Assembly: GCA_021648125.1 (NCBI GenBank)
Contig: JAKITK010000001.1
Location: forward strand, 1 to 64,000
Direction of reading: 5' to 3'
Source of the DNA: Lysobacterales bacterium
Lineage (GTDB): Bacteria > Pseudomonadota > Gammaproteobacteria > Xanthomonadales > SZUA-36
Length of the DNA: 64,000 nucleotides
In this document: positions 39,844-53,143 of the stretch, one piece after another
Numbering within the stretch: the first letter of the stretch is position 1
How the letters are laid out: every line of letters begins with the position of its first letter
The notes under the pieces: model-generated
Seen by the model: only the letters and a program-made list of their open reading frames with translations
Databases searched by the model: none
What the model was told of the DNA's origin: nothing
Program-made: the position numbers and the translations under genes

Positions 39844-41232
39844 TCACTTAAAACCAGAACCCAACGGTTTTAGTTTTGCCGTGAAGTGGCGTAAGGACTG
39901 CGGCTCATAAGTGACTTCCATACCGGGAATTTCGCTGGTGCTTCCAACCAATTCCTCAAACACTTCGATCATGTAATCTGCCTGCGCTTGTGTGTATACT
40001 CGCCGTGGCATTGCCATTCTTACTAACTCCATAGCTGCAGGTTTTTCACTGCCATCGGCTTGCCTGCCAAACATTAGCGAGCCAATTTCAACCGTGCGAA
40101 TACCCCCCTGAATATACAGGGCAATGGCTAATGCTTGCGCAGGATATTGCAAAGCTGGGATATGCGGTAGCATTTTACTGGCATCAATAAATATGGCATG
40201 CCCGCCAGCAGGCTTCATCACCGGCACGCCAAGTTCATCTAGACCTTCGTTAATATATTGGATAGAGCGTATTCGGTACTGCAGGTAGTCTTCATTAACA
40301 ATTTCGCCAAGCCCTATGGCAAGGCACTCCATATCCCGACCGGATAAACCGCCGTAGGTAGGAAAGCCTTCAGTCATTATCAACCGGGTGCGGGCGCGTT
40401 CGGCCCATTCGTCATCATTCAGTGCTAACCAGCCGCCCATATTGGAGAAGGCATCCTTTTTCGCACTCATGGTCATGCCATCGGCGTAAGAGAAGATTTC
40501 TCGCACAATTTCCTTTACCGATTTATCCTGATAACCCTCTTCCCGCAGCTTAATAAAATACGCGTTTTCGGCAAAACGAGCACTGTCGATAATCAAAGGC
40601 TTATTAAATCTATCGCATAGTTCTTTTACCGCACGAATATTTTCCATCGAAACCGGCTGACCACCACCGGCATTGTTAGTGATGGTAATTTCCACCATCG
40701 GTATATTATCGCTCTCTGCAGTTAATAATGCTTCAAGTTTTTGTAAATTCATATTGCCTTTAAAGGGGTGAATTAAGGCGGTATTCATAGCCTCGTCAAT
40801 CACCAAATCGCGGGCATCAATACCGGCATCTTCAAAGTTGGCGCGGGTGGTATCAAAATGGGTATTATTCGGCACTATCATGCCTTTGCCTCGCCCTTGG
40901 GTGATAATTGAGGTGAGGATATGTTCCGCCGCCCTGCCCTGATGGGTAGGGATAATATGTTTGAACGGCATTAGTTCTCTAACGGCGGCTTCAAATCGAT
41001 AAAAAGAAGGCGAGCCGGCATAAGATTCATCACCTTTCATCAGCGCTGCCCACTGGTCGGTGCTCATAGCTGATGTTCCTGAGTCTGTTAGCAAGTCAAT
41101 CAGGACATCATCAGATTTTATAGAAAAAAGATTGTAGTCTGCCTCAGCAATAAGCTGCCGGCGTTCTTCAATTGTGGTCATTCGAATCGGTTCTACGGTT
41201 TTAATCCGGAACGGCTCAATAATTGTCCTCAT
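39844..41232 (-). CDS. tnaA: Tryptophanase
   Basis: 462 residues. PLP enzyme that splits L-tryptophan into indole, pyruvate and ammonia. IDLLTDSGTSAMS, PTHQGRAAEHIL, GGQPVSMENIRA, DSARFAENAYFIK and MTMSAKKDAFSNMGG (with the PLP lysine) are all present. Tyrosine phenol-lyase is very similar; RTVEIGSLMFGR agrees with tryptophanase (VEIG) and lacks the arginine (SMERG) that tyrosine phenol-lyase uses for the phenol ring, and DSARF also fits tryptophanase. The N-terminal region looks rather like tyrosine phenol-lyase, so some caution remains. I start at the ATG at 41232 rather than at 41298. An internal 100-bp piece is duplicated at 39304-39403. Fumarase lies upstream on the same strand. Confidence 0.88.
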   Translation of the reverse strand: MRTIIEPFRIKTVEPIRMTTIEERRQLIAEADYNLFSIKSDDVLIDLLTDSGTSAMSTDQWAALMKGDESYAGSPSFYRFEAAVRELMPFKHIIPTHQGRAAEHILTSIITQGRGKGMIVPNNTHFDTTRANFEDAGIDARDLVIDEAMNTALIHPFKGNMNLQKLEALLTAESDNIPMVEITITNNAGGGQPVSMENIRAVKELCDRFNKPLIIDSARFAENAYFIKLREEGYQDKSVKEIVREIFSYADGMTMSAKKDAFSNMGGWLALNDDEWAERARTRLIMTEGFPTYGGLSGRDMECLAIGLGEIVNEDYLQYRIRSIQYINEGLDELGVPVMKPAGGHAIFIDASKMLPHIPALQYPAQALAIALYIQGGIRTVEIGSLMFGRQADGSEKPAAMELVRMAMPRRVYTQAQADYMIEVFEELVGSTSEIPGMEVTYEPQSLRHFTAKLKPLGSGFK

Positions 41233-41323
41233 TATAGTCTTTACCCTTACTAAATTTCTAAAATAAATGAACAGATGGTTCCGGTATATCCGAAACACCT
41301 GTGACTGCCTGATCGAATTTAAC

Positions 41324-45486
<4,163 letters not shown>

Positions 45487-45545
45487 GCGGTAAAAACTTG
45501 GCTTGATCAAATCTTGGTAATTACCCTACTATGCTAGGACTGGGG

Positions 45546-45551
45546 TATAAT
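45546..45551 (+). promoter_or_regulatory. sucA: Possible -10 box of the suc operon
   Basis: TATAAT, about 72 bp before the sucA start in a 136-bp intergenic gap. No good -35 sequence is found at the right distance, which would fit an activator-dependent promoter. The leader has CTGATCAG near 45591. Confidence 0.35.
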
Positions 45552-45622
45552 TAACAGTTGGTCTACGCTAGTTTCCGGGTGTCGCAGCCTGATCAGCGAT
45601 TATTTAATAAAAAGGATGAAAT

Positions 45623-48466
45623 GTGAACTCTCAGCTGGAAAAATTACGCGCCAGTTCTTCCCTGTTTGGCAGTAATGCTCCGTTCGTTGAATCCTTGTAT
45701 GAAGACTGGCTCGCCGACAACAACTCGGTAGCAGCGCAATGGCAGCAGTTTTTTTCTTCGCTGCAAACTGCAGGCGAAAATAGTGTCGATAGAAATCATT
45801 CTGAGGTTATCGAGCACTTCCGCTCGATGGCACAGTTGCCAGCTGCAGCTGCCGACAGCTCCATATTAGATCACAAACAGGCGGGGGTACTCAAACTCAT
45901 CAACGCCTACCGTGTTCGCGGGCACCAAAAAGCCAATTTGGATCCCCTGGGTCTTAGCCACCGTCCAGATTTTACTGACTTGGACCTGAGCACCCACGAC
46001 CTGAATAATGAAGACCTTGAAAGCGAGTTCGATACCGGTTCGCTGGCTGCCGAAACCCGTCTGAAGCTGGGTGAAATTATCGCTATCTGTGAGCGCAGTT
46101 ATTGTGGCCACCTCGGTACCGAGTATATGCATATCACCTCCACCAAGCAGCGACGCTGGTTACAGCAACGCCTTGAGGGTAGTTCCAGCCACTCACCATC
46201 TGTTGAGATTAAAAAACGCATACTGCAAAAACTCACCGGTGCTGAAGGCCTTGAAAAATACCTGCACACCCGCTTCACCGGTCAAAAGCGTTTTTCACTT
46301 GAGGGCTCCGACACCCTGATTTCATTTTTGAATGAAACAATCTTTCATAATGCCGAACTCGGCGTCCGAGAGTTAGTTTTGGGAATGGCTCACCGGGGTC
46401 GGCTTAATGTATTGGTTAACATCATGGGCAAACCCTCTGCCGACTTATTTGCAGAGTTTGCTGGGGAACTACCCGACCATGCCGAGCTTACCGCCGGCGA
46501 TGTTAAGTATCACCTGGGTTATTCCTCCGATATTGATGTAAACGGTAAAAAAGTCCACCTAGCTTTGGCGTTTAACCCCTCGCACCTAGAAATCGTAAAC
46601 CCGGTGGTTGCAGGCTCGACTCGCGCCCGTCAAACCCGCCGTAATGATGACAATCGCGAACAGGTTTTGCCGATAATAATCCATGGCGATGCCGCTTTTG
46701 CTGGCCAAGGTGTCGTTATGGAATTGTTTAATATGTCCCAGGCACGGGGATTTGCGGTCGGTGGTAGCCTGCATATTATCGTCAACAACCAGATTGGTTT
46801 CACCACATCAAATCCACTAGATACCCGTTCAACCCTGTATTGCACCGAAGTTGCCAAGCTGGTACAGGCACCCATTTTTCATGTGAATGCTGACGATCCT
46901 GAGGCGGTTCATTTCGCCATGCAGGCAGCCTCGGACTTCCGCCTTCAGTTTAAAAAAGATGTAGTGGTTGACCTGGTGAGTTATCGTCGCCACGGTCACA
47001 ACGAAGCTGATGAACCCTCGGCAACCCAGCCGATGATGTATAAAGTCATTAAAAAAATGAAGACCGTACGGCATAAATATGCCGAGCAACTGGCTAACGA
47101 GGGTGTAGTTACCCGTGAGCAATCGCAGCAATCAGTTCGTGACTTCCGCGATGCACTTGACCGGGGTGACCCGGTGGCCCGTCCACGACATCACCAGGGC
47201 AACCCTGAATTCATTGTCGACTGGCAACCCCACCTTAATCGTGATTGGGATGAAACCGTAGACACTTCTCTACCGGTCGCTGAAATACAGCGGCTGTCTA
47301 ACAAGCTGACCACATTGCCCAAAAAATTCAAATTGCATGCGCGTGTACAGAAAATCATGGATGACCGGGTGCGTATGGCCAATGAAGAAATCATGCTTGA
47401 CTGGGGTTTTGCCGAAACACTCGCCTATGCCCGACTGGTTGAGAACGACTTTAGTTTACGCCTAGTCGGCCAGGATTCCGGGCGTGGAACCTTCTTTCAC
47501 CGACATGCAGTTTTACATAACCAGTTACAGGTAGAAAGCTACACCCCGCTGGCTAACTTATCCTCGCGAAGCGCGGAAAAAAATCGGGTTACTATTATTG
47601 ACTCGCTACTTTCCGAGGAGGCAGTGATGGGCTTTGAATATGGTTATGCCACTTCTGACCCCGACACTTTAGTCATTTGGGAAGGACAGTTTGGTGATTT
47701 TGCTAACGGTGCGCAGGTCGTAATCGATCAGTTTATAACTTCCGGCGAAGCCAAATGGGGTCGCCTGTGTGGACTGGTATTATTCCTGCCGCACGGCTAT
47801 GAAGGCCAAGGCCCGGAACACTCATCTGCCCGGCTTGAGCGATTTATGCAGATGTGCTCGCATAATAATATTCAGGTTTGTATACCCTCCACCCCGGCAC
47901 AAATGTTTCACCTGATCAGCCGTCAGATGATGCGTCCCTATCGCAAGCCATTGATCGTAATGACACCAAAAAGCATGCTCAGGAACAAAGCCTCCAGCTC
48001 ACCCATGTGGGCGCTCAGCGAAGGCGGCTTTCAATTAGTAATTGATGATCGTGACTTTACCGATAAAGAAAGTAGCAAACCTAAATTCAAACAGGGCGTA
48101 AAACGCGTTGTACTTTGTTCCGGAAAAGTCTATTACGACCTGCACGAAAAACGGGAAAATGCTGACATTGAAGATATTGCCTTGGTGCGTATCGAACAGC
48201 TCTACCCCTTCCCACAGGCTAAAGTTGTCGAAATACTATCTCGCTACCCTAAGGCAAAAGAAATCATATGGTGCCAGGAAGAACCCGAAAACCAGGGTGC
48301 TTGGTATCAAATCAGACATCACCTTGAGGCCTGTATATCGACACAACACAGATTGTCTTATATCGGTCGCCAGTCATCACCTTCACCGGCTGTCGGGTAT
48401 TTTTCCGTGCATCTGCAAGAACAGCAACTGTTAGTTAACCAGGCACTCGATATCGAGTCATCTTAA
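45623..48466 (+). CDS. sucA: 2-oxoglutarate dehydrogenase E1 component
   Basis: 947 residues. Thiamine-diphosphate enzyme that decarboxylates 2-oxoglutarate and succinylates the lipoyl group of SucB. The start is GTG at 45623 with AAAGGA before it; an ATG two bases earlier runs straight into a stop. Motifs: the N-terminal SLYEDWLADNNSVAAQWQQFF, VLGMAHRGRLNVLVNIMGKP, GDAAFAGQGVVMELFNMSQ to NNQIGFTTSNP (ThDP site), RRHGHNEADEP, and LLSEEAVMGFEYGYA. First gene of sucA-sucB-lpd. Confidence 0.97.
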   Translation: MNSQLEKLRASSSLFGSNAPFVESLYEDWLADNNSVAAQWQQFFSSLQTAGENSVDRNHSEVIEHFRSMAQLPAAAADSSILDHKQAGVLKLINAYRVRGHQKANLDPLGLSHRPDFTDLDLSTHDLNNEDLESEFDTGSLAAETRLKLGEIIAICERSYCGHLGTEYMHITSTKQRRWLQQRLEGSSSHSPSVEIKKRILQKLTGAEGLEKYLHTRFTGQKRFSLEGSDTLISFLNETIFHNAELGVRELVLGMAHRGRLNVLVNIMGKPSADLFAEFAGELPDHAELTAGDVKYHLGYSSDIDVNGKKVHLALAFNPSHLEIVNPVVAGSTRARQTRRNDDNREQVLPIIIHGDAAFAGQGVVMELFNMSQARGFAVGGSLHIIVNNQIGFTTSNPLDTRSTLYCTEVAKLVQAPIFHVNADDPEAVHFAMQAASDFRLQFKKDVVVDLVSYRRHGHNEADEPSATQPMMYKVIKKMKTVRHKYAEQLANEGVVTREQSQQSVRDFRDALDRGDPVARPRHHQGNPEFIVDWQPHLNRDWDETVDTSLPVAEIQRLSNKLTTLPKKFKLHARVQKIMDDRVRMANEEIMLDWGFAETLAYARLVENDFSLRLVGQDSGRGTFFHRHAVLHNQLQVESYTPLANLSSRSAEKNRVTIIDSLLSEEAVMGFEYGYATSDPDTLVIWEGQFGDFANGAQVVIDQFITSGEAKWGRLCGLVLFLPHGYEGQGPEHSSARLERFMQMCSHNNIQVCIPSTPAQMFHLISRQMMRPYRKPLIVMTPKSMLRNKASSSPMWALSEGGFQLVIDDRDFTDKESSKPKFKQGVKRVVLCSGKVYYDLHEKRENADIEDIALVRIEQLYPFPQAKVVEILSRYPKAKEIIWCQEEPENQGAWYQIRHHLEACISTQHRLSYIGRQSSPSPAVGYFSVHLQEQQLLVNQALDIESS

Positions 48467-48493
48467 CCTTATTGAATATCAGGTAATTCAGGC

Positions 48494-49660
48494 ATGAGTA
48501 TAGAAATCAAAGTTCCCGTCCTCCCAGAATCTGTGGCAGATGCCACTATCGCCAGCTGGCACCGGCAACCGGGTGAAAGCATTTTCAGAGATGAAAATAT
48601 TGTTGACCTTGAAACCGATAAAGTCGTACTTGAGGTACCCTCCCCGGTGGATGGCACCATTATTGAAATACGCGAAGTCGAAGGTGAAACAGTGGTTTCC
48701 GGCCAAGTGATTGCTATCATCGAAGAAGGCGAAGTCGAAGCTGCCCCAGTCGATTCTGGTGTTGGTGCTGATACTGAAACTGCTACTGATTCCACAGCAC
48801 CGCCTGAAGCAGGAAAACCTGCTGATACAGAAAAGCTGGCACCTTCGGTGCGACGCATGGTCAGCGAAGAAAACCTGGATGCTAAAGACATCAAAGGCAG
48901 CGGTCGTGGACAGCGGATTACTAAAAAAGATGTGCTTGAATTCATCAGTGGTGGCGGCTCCAGACATCAGGAGCGGGTAAAAATGACCCGTTTGCGCAGT
49001 CGCATTGCCGAGCGCATGAAAGAGGCACAAAACACCGCCGCAATTCTGACTTCATTCAATGAAGTCGACCTCAAAGCGGTGATGGATTTGCGTAAAAAGT
49101 ATAAAGAACAGTTCATCGAAACCCATGGGGTCAAACTGGGACTGATGTCATTTTTTGTAAAAGCCAGCTGCGAAGCTCTTAAAAAGCATCCCATCGTTAA
49201 CGCATCCTTGGATGGCAATGAAATTGTCTATCACAACTATATGGATATCGGTATTGCGGTTTCAACCGATCGCGGGCTGATGGTACCCGTGCTGCGCAAT
49301 GCCGAAAACATGAGCCTTGCGCAAATCGAGTTAAATATTGCCGAATATGCCCGTCGGGCGCGCGATGGCAGCATCAGTCTGGAAGACATTCAGGGTGGAA
49401 CTTTTAGCATTACCAATGGTGGTGTGTTTGGATCCTTGGTATCAACACCGCTGCTCAACCCGCCGCAGAGCGCGATTCTGGGAATGCACACGATTAAAGA
49501 GCGGCCGGTAGTGGTTAATGGTGATATTGTCGCCCGGCCGATGATGTTTACCGCCCTCAGTTACGACCACCGTATTATCGATGGCAAAGAAGCCGTGCAG
49601 TATCTGGTTGCAATTAAGAATGCACTTGAAGACCCCGCACGCCTGCTTTTAGGCCTTTAA
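48494..49660 (+). CDS. sucB: Dihydrolipoyllysine-residue succinyltransferase, E2 component
   Basis: 388 residues in three parts. Residues 1-77 are a lipoyl domain with the modified lysine in [15 protein letters not shown]. After an alanine/threonine/proline-rich linker comes the peripheral-subunit-binding domain ([35 protein letters not shown]). Residues about 155-388 are the catalytic domain, with [39 protein letters not shown] and [11 protein letters not shown] holding the catalytic histidine. It forms the core of the 2-oxoglutarate dehydrogenase complex. 27 bp after sucA, 18 bp before lpd. Confidence 0.97.
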   Translation: MSIEIKVPVLPESVADATIASWHRQPGESIFRDENIVDLETDKVVLEVPSPVDGTIIEIREVEGETVVSGQVIAIIEEGEVEAAPVDSGVGADTETATDSTAPPEAGKPADTEKLAPSVRRMVSEENLDAKDIKGSGRGQRITKKDVLEFISGGGSRHQERVKMTRLRSRIAERMKEAQNTAAILTSFNEVDLKAVMDLRKKYKEQFIETHGVKLGLMSFFVKASCEALKKHPIVNASLDGNEIVYHNYMDIGIAVSTDRGLMVPVLRNAENMSLAQIELNIAEYARRARDGSISLEDIQGGTFSITNGGVFGSLVSTPLLNPPQSAILGMHTIKERPVVVNGDIVARPMMFTALSYDHRIIDGKEAVQYLVAIKNALEDPARLLLGL

Positions 49661-49678
49661 GAAATAAGTGAGAAACTC

Positions 49679-51103
49679 ATGACAGAACAATTTGACCTAA
49701 TCGTCATCGGCGCCGGTCCCGCGGGTTATGTCGCGGCAATTCACGCAGCGCAACTCGGGCTGAAAACCGCCTGCATTGATAAAACTATTGGTAAAGACGG
49801 ACAAGCTGCCCCCGGTGGCACCTGCCTGAATGTCGGCTGCATTCCATCCAAAGCCCTACTCGATTCAAGTAAACACTACGACCATCTACAACACACTTAT
49901 GCTGAACATGGCATTAGTGCAGATAATGTGAGCATGGATGTAGGCACCATGATTGGCCGTAAAGACAAAATTGTTAAACAGTTAACCGGCGGTATATCAC
50001 AATTATTCAAAGCCAATAAAGTCACTTTTTTCCATGGCACAGCAAGCCTGGAGAAAGACCATCGGGTCACGGTCAACCAAGTGTCCGGCGATGCTGTTGA
50101 GCTACAGGGAAAAAACATTCTTCTGGCCAGCGGTTCGGTATCCATCGAAATTCCGGGGGTTGCATTTGATGGCGAATATATTATTGATAATACCGCTGCC
50201 CTCGATATTAACACTGTGCCAAAACGCCTCGGAGTTATAGGTGCAGGCGTGATTGGTCTGGAGTTAGGTTCAGTCTGGTCCAGACTGGGTAGTGAAGTCA
50301 CCATTTTCGAAGCATTGCCGGAATTCCTCGGCGTTGCCGATAAAGATATCGCCAAACTGGCTGCGCGCGAATTCCGCAAACAAAAGCTCGATATCAAGCT
50401 CAATACGATGGTGAAAAGTGCCAGTGTAAAAGGCCAACAAGTGGAAGTTACCATCGACACTAAAGACGGTGAACAGCAGCTCAGCTTCGACCGTCTCTTA
50501 GTTGCCGTCGGCAGAAAAGCTTTTACTGAGGGTCTATTAGCTGAAGGTTGCGGCGTAAAACTGAGCGAGCGCGGACAAATTGAAGTCGATGATAACTGCC
50601 TGACAAGTAGCGCTGGTGTCTACGCCATTGGGGATGCAGTGCGTGGCCCAATGCTGGCACACAAAGCATCCGAAGAAGGCGTGGCAGTGGTTAATCGAAT
50701 TGCCGGTAAACACGGTCATCTTGATTTCAACACCATACCCTGGGTTATTTATACCGAACCGGAAATTGCCTGGGTTGGCAAAACCGAGCAGCAATTAAAA
50801 GCCGATGGAATCGAATACAAGAGTGGCAGCTTTCCCTTTGCAGCCAATGGCCGAGCTTTAGCCGGTGGTGCACCTGCTGGAATGGTAAAGTTGCTGGCTG
50901 ATGCAACTACTGACGAATTGCTTGGCGCGCATATCATCGGTGCCAATGCATCCGAGTTGATTGCAGAGTGTGTGGTTACAATGGAGTTCCACGGTAGCTC
51001 AGAAGACTTAGCCCTGATTGTGCATGCGCACCCAACACTGTCGGAAGCTGTGCATGAGGCCGCCCTGAATATACACAAACACGCGATTCATCGGGTCAAC
51101 TAA
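49679..51103 (+). CDS. lpd: Dihydrolipoyl dehydrogenase, E3 component
   Basis: 474 residues. FAD enzyme that reoxidises dihydrolipoamide with NAD for the 2-oxoglutarate complex, and perhaps for other lipoyl complexes too. FAD loop DLIVIGAGPAGYVAAIHAAQLG, redox disulfide GGTCLNVGCIPSKALL, NAD loop LGVIGAGVIGLELGSVWSRLG, GVYAIGDAVRGPMLAHKASEEG and the C-terminal HAHPTLSEAVHEAAL with the active-site His-Glu pair are all intact. Its stop is followed after 1 bp by the next start. Confidence 0.97.
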   Translation: MTEQFDLIVIGAGPAGYVAAIHAAQLGLKTACIDKTIGKDGQAAPGGTCLNVGCIPSKALLDSSKHYDHLQHTYAEHGISADNVSMDVGTMIGRKDKIVKQLTGGISQLFKANKVTFFHGTASLEKDHRVTVNQVSGDAVELQGKNILLASGSVSIEIPGVAFDGEYIIDNTAALDINTVPKRLGVIGAGVIGLELGSVWSRLGSEVTIFEALPEFLGVADKDIAKLAAREFRKQKLDIKLNTMVKSASVKGQQVEVTIDTKDGEQQLSFDRLLVAVGRKAFTEGLLAEGCGVKLSERGQIEVDDNCLTSSAGVYAIGDAVRGPMLAHKASEEGVAVVNRIAGKHGHLDFNTIPWVIYTEPEIAWVGKTEQQLKADGIEYKSGSFPFAANGRALAGGAPAGMVKLLADATTDELLGAHIIGANASELIAECVVTMEFHGSSEDLALIVHAHPTLSEAVHEAALNIHKHAIHRVN

Positions 51104-51104
51104 T

Positions 51105-52106
51105 ATGCCGCTTCCCGATACAGGTTTTGCTTATAGAATTCAACTCGACCGCAAAGGTTATCGAGCCGGTTTACAGCAGATGCCACTGTCTGAACTCTCA
51201 GCCGGTGATGTCACTATTAAGGTTCAGTGGTCATCGGTAAATTACAAAGACGCATTAGCAGGCACAGGTAAAGGCAAAATTCTCAGGAGCTTTCCGTTGA
51301 ACGGCGGAATCGATGTTGCTGGGGTAATCGTTAGTTCATCAGTAGACAACTTTAAAATAGGCGATGAAGTTCTAGTGACCGGCTGCGGATTAAGCGAAAC
51401 CAGAGACGGTGGATATAGCGAATATTTTAATGCCGACAGCCAGTGGTTAATCCCCTGCCCCGAGGGTCTCGATTTACGTGAAGCTATGATATTGGGTACG
51501 GCGGGTTTTACTGCCGCATTGTGTCTATGGCGGATGGAACAAAATGGACAGACACCAGAGCAGGGCCCAATTGTTGTAACTGGTGCTAGCGGTGGTGTCG
51601 GCAGCCTAGCTATCAGCCTGTTAAATAAAGCCGGCTACGAAGTCCACGCCATCAGTAGCAAGACCGACCAATTTGATTATTTGCAATCACTCGGAGCAAC
51701 TCAGTGCATCTCCTCACGGGATCTACATTGGGGTGAAAACCCGCTGGAAAAAGCCCGCTGGGCAGGCGCTATCGATAATCTTGGCGCGGATATGCTCAAC
51801 GGGCTAACCCGGGTAATCAAACCCTGGGGGAATATTACCAGTTGCGGAATGGCCGCAGGTTTCGGGCTTCAGAGCACAGTGATGCCTTTTATTATTCGCG
51901 GCATCAGCCTATTAGGCATCAATTCATCGCAATGCCCGCTTGATATTCGCCTGAAACTTTGGGAAAATCTCGGTAGTTGCTGGAAACCACCCGCACTCAA
52001 TCAAATTGTCAGTCAGGAAATCAGCCTGGAAGAGCTAGACTCTACCTTTGCTACTATGCTGTCTGGTAAAAGTTTGGGTCGCACACTGGTTAACATTGAC
52101 AGTTAA
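51105..52106 (+). CDS. Zinc-free medium-chain quinone/acryloyl-CoA reductase, YhdH/AcuI type
   Basis: 333 residues of the medium-chain dehydrogenase/reductase family, YhdH subgroup, which reduces acryloyl-CoA to propionyl-CoA with NADPH. Seen: DVTIKVQWSSVNYKDALAGTGKGKI, FPLNGGIDVAGVIVSS, EVLVTGCGLSETRDGGYSEY, IVVTGASGGVGSLAISLLNKAGY (NADPH loop) and AGAIDNLGADMLNGL. Zinc-binding cysteines of alcohol dehydrogenases are absent, as expected. In marine bacteria AcuI removes toxic acryloyl-CoA, for example from DMSP. It is translationally adjacent to lpd (TAATATG), an unusual partner for the suc genes. Confidence 0.9.
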   Translation: MPLPDTGFAYRIQLDRKGYRAGLQQMPLSELSAGDVTIKVQWSSVNYKDALAGTGKGKILRSFPLNGGIDVAGVIVSSSVDNFKIGDEVLVTGCGLSETRDGGYSEYFNADSQWLIPCPEGLDLREAMILGTAGFTAALCLWRMEQNGQTPEQGPIVVTGASGGVGSLAISLLNKAGYEVHAISSKTDQFDYLQSLGATQCISSRDLHWGENPLEKARWAGAIDNLGADMLNGLTRVIKPWGNITSCGMAAGFGLQSTVMPFIIRGISLLGINSSQCPLDIRLKLWENLGSCWKPPALNQIVSQEISLEELDSTFATMLSGKSLGRTLVNIDS

Positions 52107-52192
52107 TCCTGCATTTCAGCGGAATTGTCTGGTACTTTTTTCATCGGTTGGGTATGCTAATAGAGAAGCCACCCTTTTTTCAGGAAATAAAA

Positions 52193-52558
52193 ATGGCAAG
52201 AATACTAATTGTTGACGACTCTCCCGCACAAATGTATGCAATTAAGCAAATCATTGAACCCGAAGGTCATGAGGTAATCACTGCCGAAAACGGCAAGTCA
52301 GGCTTAGAAGCGGCAAAAACTACCCGACCTGATGTGATTTTAATGGATATTGTGATGCCGGACATGAACGGCTATACCGTTACCCGTAAATTACGCCGGG
52401 ACAGCTCAACCAAGGCTATCCCAGTAATTTTCGTATCGACCAAAAGCAATGAGTTTGATCGAGCTTGGGGGATGCGCCAGGGCGCCGTCGCTTATATTAC
52501 CAAACCGGTTAACTCCAAAGACCTACTTCAGGCTGTACAAACTGCCCTTTCGAGTTAA
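52193..52558 (+). CDS. Single-domain response regulator, PilH-like
   Basis: 121 residues from the ATG at 52193, with CAGGAAA in front. A lone receiver domain: RILIVDDSPAQMYAIKQIIEPEGHEVITAENG, the phosphorylated aspartate in DVILMDIVMPDMNGYTVTRKLR, and YITKPVNSKDLL with the conserved lysine. The overall sequence is close to PilH, which with PilG controls twitching motility downstream of the Chp chemosensory kinase. No other pil or chp gene is nearby, so the assignment to twitching is only by similarity. The peroxiredoxin gene starts 15 bp later. Confidence 0.88.
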   Translation: MARILIVDDSPAQMYAIKQIIEPEGHEVITAENGKSGLEAAKTTRPDVILMDIVMPDMNGYTVTRKLRRDSSTKAIPVIFVSTKSNEFDRAWGMRQGAVAYITKPVNSKDLLQAVQTALSS

Positions 52559-52573
52559 GGGTTTTTTATTTTG

Positions 52574-53068
52574 GTGAGAATAAAAATCGGTGATAAGTTA
52601 CCGTCCGGACATTTTTTACAAATGTCTAATTCAGGACCGAGCGTGGTAGAAATAGACGCTTATTTTGCTAAACGCAGGGTTTTAATATTTTCTGTCCCAG
52701 GGGCATTTACACCTACATGCTCAAATAGTCACCTCCCCGGCTTTATTAGTAAGTTCGACCAGTTTAAGCGCTTAAAAATTGATGCGATTGCCTGTACTGC
52801 CGTCAATGATAGTTTTGTTATGCACGCCTGGGGGAAATCCGCTGGTGCTGATAATATCGATATGCTGGCAGACGGAAATGGAGATTTTGTACGCTCTATC
52901 GGCCTGGAAATCGATGCTAGTGCATTTGAAATGGGTCAACGCGGCAGACGCTTTGCATTTATCGCAGATAACGGTGTTCTCAGCCACCTATTTGTTGAGC
53001 CACCCGGTGAGTTTCAAGTCTCATCAGCCGAGCATATTCTTACAGTCCTACATCAATCACCCTGCTAG
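52574..53068 (+). CDS. Peroxiredoxin, Prx5/redoxin type
   Basis: 164 residues; GTG at 52574 (or TTG at 52571) starts it. The active site is PGAFTPTCSNSHLPGF, the PxxxT/SxxC motif of the Prx5 group, which reduces hydrogen peroxide and organic hydroperoxides using a thiol donor. DAIACTAVNDSFVMHAWGK and the MGQRGRRFAFIADNGVLSHLFVEPPG segment are also typical of the family. It may share a transcript with the pilH-like gene, ended by the hairpin at 53101-53125. Confidence 0.92.
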   Translation: MRIKIGDKLPSGHFLQMSNSGPSVVEIDAYFAKRRVLIFSVPGAFTPTCSNSHLPGFISKFDQFKRLKIDAIACTAVNDSFVMHAWGKSAGADNIDMLADGNGDFVRSIGLEIDASAFEMGQRGRRFAFIADNGVLSHLFVEPPGEFQVSSAEHILTVLHQSPC

Positions 53069-53100
53069 AGTCCGAGCAGAGCATGTAATTGCAGAATTAA

Positions 53101-53125
53101 AAAAGCCCGGCAAGCCGGGCTTTTT
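53101..53125. terminator. Bidirectional terminator
   Basis: AAAAGCCCGGC and GCCGGGCTTTT form an 11-bp stem around AA with A and T runs on the two sides. It sits between the convergent peroxiredoxin and gyrA genes and can end both transcripts. Confidence 0.93.
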
Positions 53126-53143
53126 CGTTTACAGAACAAACAT

